A stretch of 64,000 nucleotides of DNA from Leucobacter komagatae (GCF_000834055.1 NZ_JXSQ01000003.1:186001-250000), one strand, 5' to 3'. Positions 17,020-26,596 are shown, numbered from the stretch's first letter. The notes: generated by a model from the sequence alone, not told the origin. A program made the numbers and translations.

Positions 17020-18093
17020 ATGGCTATTATTGAGGCCGTTCCGGCGGCAACCGCTCAAGCAAAAGCGAAGGGCGGCGGGCTCGGCAGATTCATTCTCTGG
17101 CGGGCCATCCTGATCATCCCAACCGTCTTCATTCTCGTGACGATGGTGTTTCTTCTGATGCGGACGCTCGGCAACCCGATCACCTCGGCTGTCGGCGACC
17201 GCTTGCCCCCTGCGGAGCTCGCGAAGCGCGTCGCTGAGGCCGGCTATGACCGGCCCATTCTCGTCCAATACTTCGAGTACTTGGGGCAGATCTTCACCGG
17301 CAACTTCGGTGTCACTTTCAGTGACCGCCGCCCGGTGACCGAGGTGCTCGTCACGTTCGGTGCAGCGACGCTCGAGCTTGCGGTGTACACCCTGATCGTC
17401 GCGCTTCTCGTCGGTATCCCGCTCGGGATGCTCGCGGCGTACTACCGCGACCGCGGCCCCGACGCGTTTTTGCGGGTGTTCGCCATTTTCACCTACGCCA
17501 CCCCAGTGTTCTTCTCCGGCCTGATCATGAAACTGATCTTCGGGGTATGGCTCGGCTGGCTCCCGGTCTCCGGGCGCGCATCCATCGCCACCGAGCTGCA
17601 GCTGCAAACGCTAGCGAATCCCACGGGAATGTATCTCATTGATGCGATCAGAACGGGAAGCGCCGCGAACGTTGTCGACGTGCTCATGCACGCGGTACTG
17701 CCGGCGCTGACGCTCGGCATGATGACCGCAGGGATCTTCTTGCGGCTCGTGCGAACAAACATGATCGGCACTATCGGTCGAGAATACGTCGACTCTGCGC
17801 GGTCGCGCGGTGTTCGTGAATTCCGCCTGGTCAGCAAGCACGCGTTTCGTCCCGCGTTGATTCCGATCATCACCGTCATCGGGCTCCAGATCGCGATGCT
17901 GCTCGGAGGGGCAGTGCTCACCGAGACCACGTTCGAGTGGAAGGGGCTCGGGTTCCAACTCGCGCACTACCTGAGCGCGCGCGACTTTGTCGCCGTGCAG
18001 GGCATCGTTGCCCTGCTCGCCGTGATCGTCGCGCTGAGTAACTTCATCGTCGACGTTGTCGCCGCCCTCATCGATCCACGAGTGAGGTACTAA
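17020..18093 (+). CDS. Peptide ABC transporter permease, OppB/DppB type (system C)
   Basis: About 357 residues. The ATG at 17020 has GAGGA at a good distance; a GTG at 17002 would add six residues. After an Ala/Lys-rich start comes LGRFILWRAILIIPTVFILV, the OppB first helix. Next is the loop AEAGYDRPILVQYFEYLGQIFTGNFGVTFS. The coupling loop is EYVDSARSRGVREFRLVSKH and the C-terminus is DPRVRY. Two bases separate it from the OppC gene. Confidence 0.92.
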   Translation: MAIIEAVPAATAQAKAKGGGLGRFILWRAILIIPTVFILVTMVFLLMRTLGNPITSAVGDRLPPAELAKRVAEAGYDRPILVQYFEYLGQIFTGNFGVTFSDRRPVTEVLVTFGAATLELAVYTLIVALLVGIPLGMLAAYYRDRGPDAFLRVFAIFTYATPVFFSGLIMKLIFGVWLGWLPVSGRASIATELQLQTLANPTGMYLIDAIRTGSAANVVDVLMHAVLPALTLGMMTAGIFLRLVRTNMIGTIGREYVDSARSRGVREFRLVSKHAFRPALIPIITVIGLQIAMLLGGAVLTETTFEWKGLGFQLAHYLSARDFVAVQGIVALLAVIVALSNFIVDVVAALIDPRVRY

Positions 18094-18095
18094 CC

Positions 18096-19169
18096 ATGAC
18101 TACTCAGCTCATTCCTACCGTCGCCCCGCGTGAGCGCGGCTGGCACAACCTGCCGCTCATCAAGCAGTTCCGGCAGAGCGTCGGGCTGCAGCGCGGCATG
18201 CTCATTGCCGGGCTCGTGCTCGTCGCACTGTTCGCGATCGTAGCGCTGTTCGCGCCGCTCATCGCGCCCTACTCGTACTCGGCGCTCAGCGGTCCAGACG
18301 GCGGATTTGGTTCGCTGTCTGCACCCTCGCTGGCGCACCCGCTCGGCACGACCATCGCGGGATACGACGTGCTGTCGCGCGTCATCTGGGGCGCGCGGAC
18401 AGCGTTCCTCGTCATTGTGATCGCGGTGCTGAGCTCGATCTTCGCTGGCACCCTCCTCGGGCTCCTGTCTGGCTACGTCGGCGGTGCGCTCGACCGGGTC
18501 CTCGTGATGATCGCCGACGCGATCTACGCGTTTCCCTCGCTGCTGCTCGCCATCGTGCTGTCCATCGTGATCTCCGGGGGCCAGTCAAGCCTGTGGGGAG
18601 GCATTTGGGCGGCGTCACTGTCGATCACCGTCGTGTTCATCCCCCAGTACTTCCGCGTTGTCCGCTCCGAGGTGGTGCGTGTGAAGGCCGAGGCCTTCGT
18701 CGAGTCCGCCCGCGTGGTCGGCGCGAGCCGCTCGCGCATCATGTTCCGACACGTGCTGCGAAACTCGACCAGGTCGCTCCCGCTCGTGTTCACGCTGAAC
18801 GCGTCCGAAGCGATTCTTACGCTCGCGGGGCTCGGCTTCCTCGGTTTCGGCATCGAACCGAACTCCGCGGCGGAGTGGGGCTACGACCTGAACAAGGCGA
18901 TCGCAGATGTCACGAACGGTGTCTGGTGGACGAGTGTCTGGCCAGGCCTCGCGATCGTGCTCGTGGTCATGGGGCTCACCCTCACTGGTGAGAGCCTGAA
19001 TGACCTCTCCGATCCACGGCTGCGCAGCCGCAGGCGGGCGACGGCAGGCGGCGGCGTTGTCGCAGACACTGCGACGCTCCGCACCATCGAAGCTGGCAAC
19101 GACGAAGCGCCGGAGGTTGGGGACACCCCGCCGACCGGCGGTGCTGCAGAAGAGGGGGACAACCGATGA
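18096..19169 (+). CDS. Peptide ABC transporter permease, OppC/DppC type (system C)
   Basis: 357 residues. Helices begin at about residue 30 (GMLIAGLVLVALFAIVALFAPLI). The OppC pattern HPLGTTIAGYDVLSRVIWGARTAF is clear, and the coupling loop is EAFVESARVVGASRSRIMFRH. After the usual end (ESLNDLSDPRLRSRR) there is an extra hydrophilic tail of about 45 residues rich in Ala, Thr, Gly and Glu, probably cytoplasmic and disordered. It overlaps the ATPase gene by ATGA. Confidence 0.92.
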   Translation: MTTQLIPTVAPRERGWHNLPLIKQFRQSVGLQRGMLIAGLVLVALFAIVALFAPLIAPYSYSALSGPDGGFGSLSAPSLAHPLGTTIAGYDVLSRVIWGARTAFLVIVIAVLSSIFAGTLLGLLSGYVGGALDRVLVMIADAIYAFPSLLLAIVLSIVISGGQSSLWGGIWAASLSITVVFIPQYFRVVRSEVVRVKAEAFVESARVVGASRSRIMFRHVLRNSTRSLPLVFTLNASEAILTLAGLGFLGFGIEPNSAAEWGYDLNKAIADVTNGVWWTSVWPGLAIVLVVMGLTLTGESLNDLSDPRLRSRRRATAGGGVVADTATLRTIEAGNDEAPEVGDTPPTGGAAEEGDNR

Positions 19170-20896
19170 CGAACGTGCTCGATATTCGTGCGCTCGAAGT
19201 GACATTCTCCACCGACCACGGCGACGTCAAAGCCGTGGACGGTGTGTCCCTCGCCGTGCAGCCGGGCCGCGTGCTCGCGGTCGTCGGCGAGTCAGGCTCG
19301 GGCAAGACAGTGTCTGCGCGCACCGTGCTCGGGTTGCTGCCAGACACCGCGGTTGCTCGGGGCTCGGTGCTCCTGACCTCGCGCGACGGCGGGGAGACGA
19401 ACGATCTGCTGCACCTCAGCGGCGACCAGCTCAGGGCGGTGCGCGGGCGCGACGTCGCGATGGTGTTCCAGGAGCCGTCAACGGCGCTCAACCCCGTCTA
19501 CACGATCGGGTGGCAGATTGCGGAGGGGTTGCGCGCTCACGAGAAGCTGTCGAAGCAGGCGATGCGGCAGCGCGTCGTCGAGATGCTCGAGCTCGTTGGC
19601 CTGCCAGACCCGGCCGAGCGAGTTGACTACTACCCGCACCAGCTCTCTGGCGGCCAGAAGCAGCGCGTGATGATTGCGATGGCGCTCGCGCTGAAGCCCG
19701 GCCTGATCGTTGCGGACGAGCCAACAACGGCGCTCGACGTGACCGTGCAGGCCGAGATCCTCGACCTGTTGCGCTCGCTCCGCGATGAGCTCGGCACCGC
19801 GATCCTGCTCATCACGCACAACATGGGAGTGGTGGCGGATCTCGCTGACGATGTTGCCGTGATGTATCAGGGCGAGGTCGTTGAGCAGGCGACCGTTGCT
19901 GAGATCTTCGCGAACCCGCGCGAGGAGTACACGAAGCGGCTGCTCGGGGCCGTGCTGAAGCTCGGTGACGGCAGGATTCAGCCGCGCGATCGCGGGCAGG
20001 ATCCCGCTGGTGCGAGCGGGCCTGGTACCGCCGCGATCGCCGTGGTGGATCGTGATGGCGCACCGATCGTGAGCGCACGCGGGCTGGAGATCCAATACCC
20101 TGGCAGGCTCGGCCGTCCGGGGTTCACCGCAGTTCGCGGGGTCGACTTCGATATTCGACCGGGCGAAGTGTTTGGCTTGGTGGGGGAGTCTGGGTCAGGC
20201 AAGTCCACCATCGGCCGCGCCATCGCGGGGCTCACCGACGCAACGGGCGGATCGCTCACGGTGCTCGGCCACGAGATGGTCGGGTTCAAGGAGCGCAGCT
20301 TCAAACCGCTGCGCAAGCAGATCGGTTTCGTGTTCCAGGATCCCGCTTCGAGTTTCAATCCGCTGCTCACCATCGCCGAGAACGTCGCTGAGCCCCTCAT
20401 CGTGCACGGTCTCGCCCGCAACGTTCGTGGCGCGCAGCAGCGCGTCGATGAACTGCTCGAGGCGGTGCAGTTGCCGCGGGCCTACGGGGAACGCTTCCCG
20501 CACGAGCTCTCCGGCGGGCAGCGACAGCGGGCCTCGCTCGCGCGCGCACTCGCGCTGGATCCGATGCTGCTCATTGCAGACGAGCCGACGAGCGCGCTTG
20601 ACGTGTCCGTGCAGGCGAGGGTGCTCGAGCTGTTTACGGAGTTGCAGGCAGAGCTGGGATTCGCCGCGCTGTTCATCACTCACGATCTCGCGGTCGTCGA
20701 TGCCCTGGCCGATCGTGTTGGGGTGCTGTACCGGGGGGAGCTCGTCGAGACGGGCCCGACGAGCGAGGTGCTGCTTGCGCCCCGCGAGCGGTACACGCAA
20801 CGGCTGCTCGCATCGCTGCCCGTTCCCGAGCCAGCGGAGCAGGCGGATCGACGCGAGCTTGCGCGCGCGCTCAGGGAAGCGGAATCCGCCGTATAG
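19166..20896 (+). CDS. Fused DppD-DppF ATPase of peptide ABC transporter (system C)
   Basis: 576 residues with two ATP-binding domains. First half: Walker [10 protein letters not shown], signature LSGGQKQR, Walker [13 protein letters not shown], with a short insertion ([10 protein letters not shown]) after the first beta layer. Second half: Walker [10 protein letters not shown], signature LSGGQRQR, Walker [13 protein letters not shown]. It is the last gene of system C. No strong hairpin was seen directly downstream before typA. Confidence 0.92.
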   Translation: MTNVLDIRALEVTFSTDHGDVKAVDGVSLAVQPGRVLAVVGESGSGKTVSARTVLGLLPDTAVARGSVLLTSRDGGETNDLLHLSGDQLRAVRGRDVAMVFQEPSTALNPVYTIGWQIAEGLRAHEKLSKQAMRQRVVEMLELVGLPDPAERVDYYPHQLSGGQKQRVMIAMALALKPGLIVADEPTTALDVTVQAEILDLLRSLRDELGTAILLITHNMGVVADLADDVAVMYQGEVVEQATVAEIFANPREEYTKRLLGAVLKLGDGRIQPRDRGQDPAGASGPGTAAIAVVDRDGAPIVSARGLEIQYPGRLGRPGFTAVRGVDFDIRPGEVFGLVGESGSGKSTIGRAIAGLTDATGGSLTVLGHEMVGFKERSFKPLRKQIGFVFQDPASSFNPLLTIAENVAEPLIVHGLARNVRGAQQRVDELLEAVQLPRAYGERFPHELSGGQRQRASLARALALDPMLLIADEPTSALDVSVQARVLELFTELQAELGFAALFITHDLAVVDALADRVGVLYRGELVETGPTSEVLLAPRERYTQRLLASLPVPEPAEQADRRELARALREAESAV

Positions 20897-20961
20897 AGTT
20901 ACTCATAAGGCGCGCTCGACGCGCACCCGCACGCCGGGGTCGGAGGCCGAAAAATTTGGCA

Positions 20962-20990
20962 TCGACCTCGGCGTGTTCTGCGGGTATGAT
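20962..20990 (+). promoter_or_regulatory. Candidate promoter of typA
   Basis: TATGAT (20985-20990) is a close match to the -10 consensus. TCGACC (20962-20967), 17 bases upstream, is a partial -35 match. It lies about 40 bases before the typA start in an otherwise gene-free stretch. Confidence 0.45.
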
Positions 20991-21029
20991 AGAACGTTCG
21001 CTAATTTATGATCGTGAGGATCCACCCAT

Positions 21030-22934
21030 ATGGCTCTCGCCACACGCGAAGACATTCGTAACGTCGCCATCGTCGCACACGTCGACCACGGCAAGACCAC
21101 CCTCGTTGACGCCATGTTGCGTCAGACGAACTCCTTCGATGCTCACGCCGACGTCGACGACCGCGTCATGGACTCCAACGACCTTGAGCGCGAAAAAGGC
21201 ATCACCATTCTCGCGAAGAACACCGCCATCAGCTATGAGGGCGAGCACGCGAAGAACGGTCCGATCACGATTAACGTGGTCGACACCCCCGGCCACGCCG
21301 ACTTCGGTGGCGAGGTTGAGCGCGCACTGTCGATGGTTGACGGTGTCGTGCTGCTCGTTGACTCCTCTGAGGGGCCACTGCCGCAGACGCGCTTCGTGCT
21401 GCGTAAGGCCCTCGAAGCCAAGCACCCGGTGATTCTCGCGGTCAACAAGACTGACCGCCCCGACTCGCGCATCCCCGAGGTTGTCGGCGAGGCGCAGGAT
21501 CTCCTGCTCGGCCTTGCTTCCGACATCGCTGAGGAGCACCCAGACCTCGACGTCGACGCGATCCTTGACGTTCCCGTCGTTTACCTCTCGGGCCGCGCTG
21601 GCGCGTCGAGCCTCACGGAGCCCGCAAACGGTACGCTGCCTGACGGCGACACCCTCGAGGCACTCTTCGGCGTGATCCTCGAGCAGGTTCCCGCCCCGAA
21701 GTACGACGACGAGCACCCGCTGCAGGCGCACGTCACGAACCTCGACTCGTCGCCGTTCCTCGGTCGTATCGCGCTGCTGCGCGTGCACAACGGATGGATC
21801 CACAAGGGCGAGACCGTCGCTTGGGTGAAGAGCGACGGCACGCAGCAGAACGTGCGCATCACCGAGCTCATGCTCACCAAGGCGCTCACCCGTTTCCCGG
21901 CTGAGAAGGCTGGCCCCGGCGACATCGTCGCGATCGCCGGCATCGAGAACATCACCATTGGTGAGACCATCGCTGATGCTGAAGATACGCGTCCGCTGCC
22001 GCTCATCGAGATCGACGAGCCAGCAATCTCGATGACCATCGGTGCAAACACGTCGCCGCTCGTCGGCAAGGTGAAGGGCCACAAGCTCACCGCCCGCATG
22101 ATCAAGGATCGCCTCGATCGCGAGCTCATCGGTAACGTTTCGCTGAAGGTCGTCGACACCGGTCGCCCCGACGCGTGGGAAGTTCAGGGTCGTGGCGAGC
22201 TCGCCCTCTCGATCCTCGTCGAGAACATGCGCCGCGAGGGCTTCGAGCTCACCGTCGGCAAGCCGCAGGTTGTGACGAAGGAAGTCAACGGCAAGACGCA
22301 CGAGCCGTACGAGCACCTCACCATCGATACGCCAGAGGAGCACCTCGGCGCGATCACCCAGCTCCTCGCTGCTCGTAAGGGTCGCATGGAGAACATGGTG
22401 AACAACGGCACCGGCTGGGTACGCATGGAGTTCATCGTTCCCGCTCGTGGCCTCATCGGCTTCCGCTCGGAGTTCATGACCACGACTCGTGGCACCGGCA
22501 TCGCCAACGCGATCTCGCACGGCTACGCCGAGTGGGCCGGCCCGATCGTCACGCGTAACAACGGCTCGATCGTCGCAGACCGCTCCGGCGTAGTCACCCC
22601 GTTCTCGATGATCAACCTGCAGGAGCGCATGAGCTTCTTCGTGCAGCCGACCCAAGAGGTCTACGAGGGCATGGTCATCGGCGAGAACTCGCGCTCCGAG
22701 GACATGGACGTGAACATCACCAAGGAAAAGAAGCTCACCAACATGCGTGCTGCGAGCTCCGACACCTTCGAGTCGATGACGCCGCCGCGTATCCTCACGC
22801 TCGAGGAGAGCCTGGAATTCGCTCGCGAAGACGAGTGCGTTGAGGTCACCCCTGAGGTTGTCCGCATCCGCAAGGTTGAGCTTGACGCGTCGCTGCGCGC
22901 GCGCTCGGTCTCACGCCTGAAGAACCAGAAGTAA
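21030..22934 (+). CDS. typA: Translational GTPase TypA/BipA
   Basis: Ribosome-associated GTPase of 634 residues, the normal family length. The N-terminal G domain shows G1 [10 protein letters not shown]2 region [14 protein letters not shown]3 [11 protein letters not shown] and G4 NKTDRP. Domain 2, EF-G-like domains III/V ([27 protein letters not shown]) and the TypA-specific C-terminal domain ([36 protein letters not shown]) follow. It acts on the 70S ribosome or in 50S assembly, mainly under stress or cold. GAGGATCC precedes the ATG. It is monocistronic with its own promoter and terminator. Confidence 0.97.
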   Translation: MALATREDIRNVAIVAHVDHGKTTLVDAMLRQTNSFDAHADVDDRVMDSNDLEREKGITILAKNTAISYEGEHAKNGPITINVVDTPGHADFGGEVERALSMVDGVVLLVDSSEGPLPQTRFVLRKALEAKHPVILAVNKTDRPDSRIPEVVGEAQDLLLGLASDIAEEHPDLDVDAILDVPVVYLSGRAGASSLTEPANGTLPDGDTLEALFGVILEQVPAPKYDDEHPLQAHVTNLDSSPFLGRIALLRVHNGWIHKGETVAWVKSDGTQQNVRITELMLTKALTRFPAEKAGPGDIVAIAGIENITIGETIADAEDTRPLPLIEIDEPAISMTIGANTSPLVGKVKGHKLTARMIKDRLDRELIGNVSLKVVDTGRPDAWEVQGRGELALSILVENMRREGFELTVGKPQVVTKEVNGKTHEPYEHLTIDTPEEHLGAITQLLAARKGRMENMVNNGTGWVRMEFIVPARGLIGFRSEFMTTTRGTGIANAISHGYAEWAGPIVTRNNGSIVADRSGVVTPFSMINLQERMSFFVQPTQEVYEGMVIGENSRSEDMDVNITKEKKLTNMRAASSDTFESMTPPRILTLEESLEFAREDECVEVTPEVVRIRKVELDASLRARSVSRLKNQK

Positions 22935-22951
22935 CCTTCTCGCGTTGCTGC

Positions 22952-22998
22952 GCGAACGCCCGCCCCTGAGCCGTGCTCGGGAGGCGGGCGTTCGTCAT
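22952..22998 (+). terminator. Terminator of typA
   Basis: CGAACGCCCGCC (22952-22963) pairs with GGCGGGCGTTCG (22983-22994). An inner CCTGAGC/GCTCGGG stem and a short TCATT follow. It lies 17 bases after the typA stop. Confidence 0.75.
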
Positions 22999-23020
22999 TG
23001 GGGGCGCGTATGATCAGGGC

Positions 23021-23659
23021 ATGGCACTCATCTACGCTGACACGACACTTGTCCCATCAAAGCTTGAGCTCCTCGCCGAGTGGTTGCCGACGCAGCCCTG
23101 GTTCACGGGGGACCCAACGAAGCTCACCCGCGTCTCCGGCTACCGGCTCGACGACCCTGAGGGTGAGGTGGGGATCGACGGCATCCTCGTCTCGGCCGGC
23201 GATGACAGGGTGTACCACGTGCCCATCACCTACCGTGGCGCACCGCTCGACGGCGGCGAGGCCCACCTCATCGGCACGATGGAGCACGGCGTGCTCGGCA
23301 CGCGCTGGGTGACGGAAGCAGCGGGCGATCCCGTGTTCCGCGCGGTTGTCGCGCAGGTCATCGCGCAGGGCGGATCGGGCAGCGAAGAGCTCATACACCA
23401 GCCCGACGGGGGCACTATTGCCCGCGAGCAGCAGATGCCGATCCACGGGTCAGGGCAGCCTGGAGCGCAGGTGCCTGAGCTCTGGGCCGCGGAGGTGTCG
23501 CTCGGTGACGGCGCGAGCGTCGCGGCTACCGGCTTGGCAACGATGCGAGTGATTCACGCGGTCGACGCTGGGTCTGCCGCTGCGCGCGGTGCCGCGGGCA
23601 CGCTCACCGCGACGTGGCCCGGCCAAGATACTCCGGTAGTTATCGCCACCCTCGACTAG
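23021..23659 (+). CDS. Maltokinase N-terminal cap-like domain protein
   Basis: 212 residues from the ATG at 23021; the frame is open upstream but that part overlaps the typA terminator. The N-terminal half (ALIYADTTLVPSKLELLAEWLPTQPWFTGD, then SGYRLDDPEGEVGIDGILV) resembles the cap domain of actinobacterial maltokinases and the CG0192-type stand-alone relatives. The kinase catalytic domain itself is absent. It is probably cytosolic; function unknown. It could be an adaptor for sugar-phosphate metabolism, but no trehalose or glycogen genes lie nearby. Confidence 0.75.
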   Translation: MALIYADTTLVPSKLELLAEWLPTQPWFTGDPTKLTRVSGYRLDDPEGEVGIDGILVSAGDDRVYHVPITYRGAPLDGGEAHLIGTMEHGVLGTRWVTEAAGDPVFRAVVAQVIAQGGSGSEELIHQPDGGTIAREQQMPIHGSGQPGAQVPELWAAEVSLGDGASVAATGLATMRVIHAVDAGSAAARGAAGTLTATWPGQDTPVVIATLD

Positions 23660-23737
23660 CCGGTGGCGCGCTGGGGCCTGTCGTTTTCGTTTTTCCCGGA
23701 CGAAGCGATAGAGTAGACCCTGCGCGAAAGCGTAAAT

Positions 23738-23811
23738 CGGGATGTGGCGCAGCTTGGTAGCGCACGTCGTTCGGGACGACGGGGTCGCAGGTTCAAATCC
23801 TGTCATCCCGA
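23738..23811 (+). tRNA. tRNA-Pro (anticodon CGG)
   Basis: A full cloverleaf of 74 bases. The acceptor CGGGATG pairs with CATCCCG. The D arm is GCGC-AGCTTGGTA-GCGC. The anticodon stem CGTCG/CGACG holds loop TTCGGGA (anticodon CGG, reading CCG proline codons). The T arm is GCAGG-TTCAAAT-CCTGT. The discriminator is A and CCA is not encoded. A strong terminator follows seven bases later. Confidence 0.97.
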
Positions 23812-23817
23812 CGAAAT

Positions 23818-23860
23818 GGCCCGGAACATCGTTGAAATCTCAACGAAGTTCCGGGCCTTT
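23818..23860 (+). terminator. Terminator of tRNA-Pro
   Basis: GGCCCGGAAC (23818-23827) pairs with GTTCCGGGCC (23848-23857). An inner CGTTGA/TCAACG stem extends the hairpin across a small internal loop, and TTT follows. This is a textbook intrinsic terminator for a tRNA transcript. Confidence 0.9.
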
Positions 23861-23904
23861 ATCGTTCCGGGGTGCGGTGACGCCGCGGAGCGACGGAAGC
23901 GCCG

Positions 23905-24084
23905 CTACAGGTTGTACGGTGCGGCGTTCTTGTCGCCCTTGTCTGGGTGCCGAATGAGGGCTGGGTCTGCTTGGCCTTTGCGTGGGTCAACACCGGCCTC
24001 GGCGTCCTCCCCAGCGCCGTCCATCACGGGCTCGTCGATGGTCTCCCCGTGGCGTTCATCGTCCTGGTGCTTCTCGTTACTCAT
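23905..24084 (-). CDS. Small hydrophilic protein (59 aa), unknown function
   Basis: Starts at ATG ([20 protein letters not shown]) with GGAG ten bases upstream, and ends ...[14 protein letters not shown]. It is strongly charged, has no cysteine or transmembrane segment, and is probably disordered. The distinctive C-terminal half ([20 protein letters not shown]) looks like a conserved actinobacterial small protein, but I cannot name a function. It is divergent from the leucine-rich-repeat gene. A much longer frame on this strand continues upstream but is not supported. Confidence 0.6.
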   Translation of the reverse strand: MSNEKHQDDERHGETIDEPVMDGAGEDAEAGVDPRKGQADPALIRHPDKGDKNAAPYNL

Positions 24085-24256
24085 TGAATGCTCCAATCCG
24101 TGTGTTGGCTGCCTACGATATTCCCCAAAGCTCAACGGGGCATGTGTGGCGAGCAAGGTGCCTGGGAGTGAGCCGTCTTCGCGGAGTTCCCGTTGTTGCT
24201 TGGTCAATTGAAAAGAAACATATCTTTTATTGATACCCAAGGCTAAGGTTCGACAT

Positions 24257-25609
24257 ATGAACAGCAACGTCGATGTGCCATTTCCGCCCCGCAGGCGCTC
24301 TGCCGCCCTCGGGCTCATGGCTGGTGTGCTGTTTGCCGCACTTGCCGCGCCAACTGCCGCCCTCGCCGGGCCGGCCGACCCTGTGGCCTTTTCGGATGCG
24401 GCCCTCGAATCGTGTGTGTTGGACACGCTGGAACTCCCCGAAGGTACTCCTGTGACGGAGGCAGACCTTGCGCAGCTCACGAATCTCAGTTGTCGGTCAA
24501 TGGGTATCTCGGATATCGGGCCGCTCGTCTTTGCGACAGGTCTGACCCGGATAGATCTCGCAGACAATAGCGTCTCGGATCTTCGACCGGTCTCGGGGCT
24601 GAGCTCGCTCGTCACGCTGCTCCTCGTTAGCAACCAGGTGTCAGACGTCACGCCCCTGAGCGGTCTCCCGGCGCTCAGCGACCTGTACCTGAATCGGAAC
24701 CAAGTCAGCGACATCACCCCGCTCGCGAGTATTCCGACGCTGCGTGCATTGCTGATCCACTCGAATCAGATATCTGACGTGACCGCTCTCGCCGGGCTCT
24801 CGAACTTGGAAATCGTGTACGTGGCGAACAACGCGATTCGTGATATCTCGCCGCTTGGTGCGCTCCCGCGCTTGCTGACCGTGGACGCGACGCTCCAGCA
24901 ACTCCCAACCGTTGAACTCTCAACCGGAATACCGACACCATCACCGATAGTCGCGGAGAACGGCGAGCTCATCCCGGTACGGATCACTGCCGGCGACGGA
25001 GTCGCATCCGGCACCGATATCACCTGGAACACCGACGGCAGCGGATTGGCAGCGTGGGAATACACGTACCCCATCGGCACATCCCGCGGCCAATTCTCAG
25101 GGGTCGTCGGTGTGAACGCAACGACACAGCCGGAGGTGTCGCTCGCTGGCAGTCCGGTGGACGGCGTCGTCGGCTCCGCCTACAGTTTCGACTTCGCGCT
25201 TACCGGAAAGCCCACAGCTCCGCAGTCCACGATCGTCGGCGGCAGGCTCCCTGCTGGGGTGTCGCTCTCGGCAGACGGGAAGCTCACGGGCACGCCTACT
25301 GAGTCGGGAGTATTCAGTTTTGATATTGCAGTGTCGAACGGGGCTGCCGAGCAGACCTACAGCCGGACGTTGACGGTCGCGGCGGCAGCGGTGCCACCGA
25401 AGGAGGAAGAGGGTGGGGGCGTCGTCGATGGTGGTGTAATCGGCGGCAAGGTCCCCGGAAGCGGAACGCTCCAACTCGCTGATAGCGGCGCGGGTGCGCC
25501 TCACTCCGGCGCCTGGGTGACCGCAGTGTCTCTCCTGGCCCTTGGCGGTGCCGCTGTGGCGTTCGCACGCCACGGCAGGCCGAAGCGCGCTGGCATACGC
25601 CAGCGTTGA
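24257..25609 (+). CDS. Secreted leucine-rich-repeat, Ig-like surface protein with variant sorting signal
   Basis: About 450 residues from the ATG at 24257. The signal peptide is MNSNVDVPFPPRRRSAALGL..., with cleavage near ALAG. Residues about 80-225 hold roughly six internalin-type repeats of about 22 residues (for example LVTLLLVSNQVSDVTPLSGL; LSDLYLNRNQVSDITPLASI). An interrepeat-like beta domain follows, then a putative Ig/He_PIG domain (GGRLPAGVSLSADGKLTGTP). The C-terminus shows LADSG, a hydrophobic helix (AWVTAVSLLALGGAAVAFA) and a basic tail, i.e. a cell-wall anchoring signal with a nonstandard pentapeptide. The upstream DNA is unusually AT-rich and probably holds the promoter. It is likely displayed on the cell wall for binding or adhesion. 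Confidence 0.85.
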   Translation: MNSNVDVPFPPRRRSAALGLMAGVLFAALAAPTAALAGPADPVAFSDAALESCVLDTLELPEGTPVTEADLAQLTNLSCRSMGISDIGPLVFATGLTRIDLADNSVSDLRPVSGLSSLVTLLLVSNQVSDVTPLSGLPALSDLYLNRNQVSDITPLASIPTLRALLIHSNQISDVTALAGLSNLEIVYVANNAIRDISPLGALPRLLTVDATLQQLPTVELSTGIPTPSPIVAENGELIPVRITAGDGVASGTDITWNTDGSGLAAWEYTYPIGTSRGQFSGVVGVNATTQPEVSLAGSPVDGVVGSAYSFDFALTGKPTAPQSTIVGGRLPAGVSLSADGKLTGTPTESGVFSFDIAVSNGAAEQTYSRTLTVAAAAVPPKEEEGGGVVDGGVIGGKVPGSGTLQLADSGAGAPHSGAWVTAVSLLALGGAAVAFARHGRPKRAGIRQR

Positions 25610-25653
25610 CGGCGCTGTTCGTTCGCGGGATCATCGGCCAAAGACACCAAGGG

Positions 25654-25974
25654 TCAGCGTCGCCCGTTCGCGGGCCCCGCGTTCGCGAGCGACGTCTGTG
25701 TGACCGTCGAGGTGTCCCAAAGCACTGACCCGTTCGCCTCCTCGAGTGTGTCGTGTTGCGACACCACTCGGCGCTTGGAGGGTTCGGGGTGCCACGTCAT
25801 GACGAAGAACAGCGGCACGTTGTCGCGGTTTGCGAGGCCCTGAATCATGGCGACCGGTCGGTCCTTTGGGTAGCGCATGACCGCCCACAGGTTCGTGTCG
25901 ACCTGCACGTACGGCATGCGTTCACGCTCGGTTTCTTTCTCTCGATCGTTTCGATACATGTCCACTACCCCCAT
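25654..25974 (-). CDS. Conserved small protein of unknown function (106 aa)
   Basis: Soluble, with core MPYVQVDTNLWAVMRYPKDR, then PVAMIQGLANRDNVPLFFVMTWHPEPSKRRVVS, ending in a polar tail. The ATG at 25974 is used here. An ATG at 25959 with a GGGGG tract just upstream is equally possible and would remove five residues. The regular pattern of hydrophobic and Trp/Tyr residues argues for a real folded domain. No family is recognised. It is transcribed divergently from the gene at 26031. Confidence 0.6.
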   Translation of the reverse strand: MGVVDMYRNDREKETERERMPYVQVDTNLWAVMRYPKDRPVAMIQGLANRDNVPLFFVMTWHPEPSKRRVVSQHDTLEEANGSVLWDTSTVTQTSLANAGPANGRR

Positions 25975-26030
25975 TCGAATGTATGTTCGAGTAGTGTAAG
26001 AGCTTGTTCCGACATTCAGGAGATAGGGTC

Positions 26031-26249
26031 GTGACTGCTATGAAAATCCGGGCAAGTAACAATATTGGGGGAGCGTCGCGCTACGACGCGGCCGCCGCCG
26101 AGGAGACCCTGCGTGAACTCGACGAACAGTACGCGCGCGGTGAGATCGAGCGGCACGCGTACTTCGAGAAGAAGCGCTCGCTCGTGCGCCTGTTTCTGAA
26201 GGCGACAACTTCGCCGCAGCGCAAGCCGCGCGGGGATTTCGACTACTAG
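26031..26249 (+). CDS. SHOCT-like small protein (72 aa)
   Basis: GTG start with AGGAGA seven bases upstream. The segment ETLRELDEQYARGEIERHAY-FEKKRSL resembles the SHOCT short C-terminal helical domain, which usually supports oligomerisation. The ends are polar and basic. No transmembrane segment. Function unknown. It is followed after about 150 bases by another small helical protein. Confidence 0.6.
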   Translation: MTAMKIRASNNIGGASRYDAAAAEETLRELDEQYARGEIERHAYFEKKRSLVRLFLKATTSPQRKPRGDFDY

Positions 26250-26398
26250 CCCGACCGCGCTGCGAGCGCGATCCAGCAGGGTGCGCAGTCCTGAGTCTGA
26301 GCTTTGAATATTTCTCTCATAGCGGATACACCGTTTATTCACTTGACCATCAGGGCCAGAGCGGGCAGATTAGAAGCCCACTCGAAAGGAGCAACACC

Positions 26399-26596
26399 AT
26401 GGGTTTCCTGGAAGATGCAAAAGAGACGGCAGAGGCTGCGGCACAGAAAGTCGGTCGGGCTGTCGAGGACGGTGTCGACCGCGCGAAGGACAAGCTCGAC
26501 GAGGTGAAGGCTGAGGCCGAGGTCAAGAAGGCCGAGGCTGAGCGCGACGCGACCAAGGCGCGCAACGACGCGAAGGAAGACCTCCGCGACAACTAA
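26399..26596 (+). CDS. Small amphipathic helical protein, CsbD/YtxH-like (65 aa)
   Basis: ATG with GAAAGGAGC eight bases upstream. The whole protein is one predicted charged amphipathic helix (MGFLEDAKETAEAAAQKVGR..., then many Lys/Glu/Ala), of the kind found in stress-induced CsbD or YtxH relatives. TTGACC lies about 55 bases before the start, but its -10 partner is weak. It ends four bases inside the convergent hydrolase gene. Confidence 0.65.
   Translation: MGFLEDAKETAEAAAQKVGRAVEDGVDRAKDKLDEVKAEAEVKKAEAERDATKARNDAKEDLRDN

Noticed and set aside
21006-22655. 549-codon open frame antisense to typA
   Set aside because: It lies wholly opposite typA, has the His/Arg/Val-rich composition expected from the complement of GC-rich codons, and shows no motif or ribosome-binding site. 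It is a shadow of the real gene.
23738-24260. Genomic island or attachment site at tRNA-Pro
   Set aside because: I saw no integrase, no direct repeat of the tRNA 3' end and no compositional break. A terminator follows the tRNA directly.
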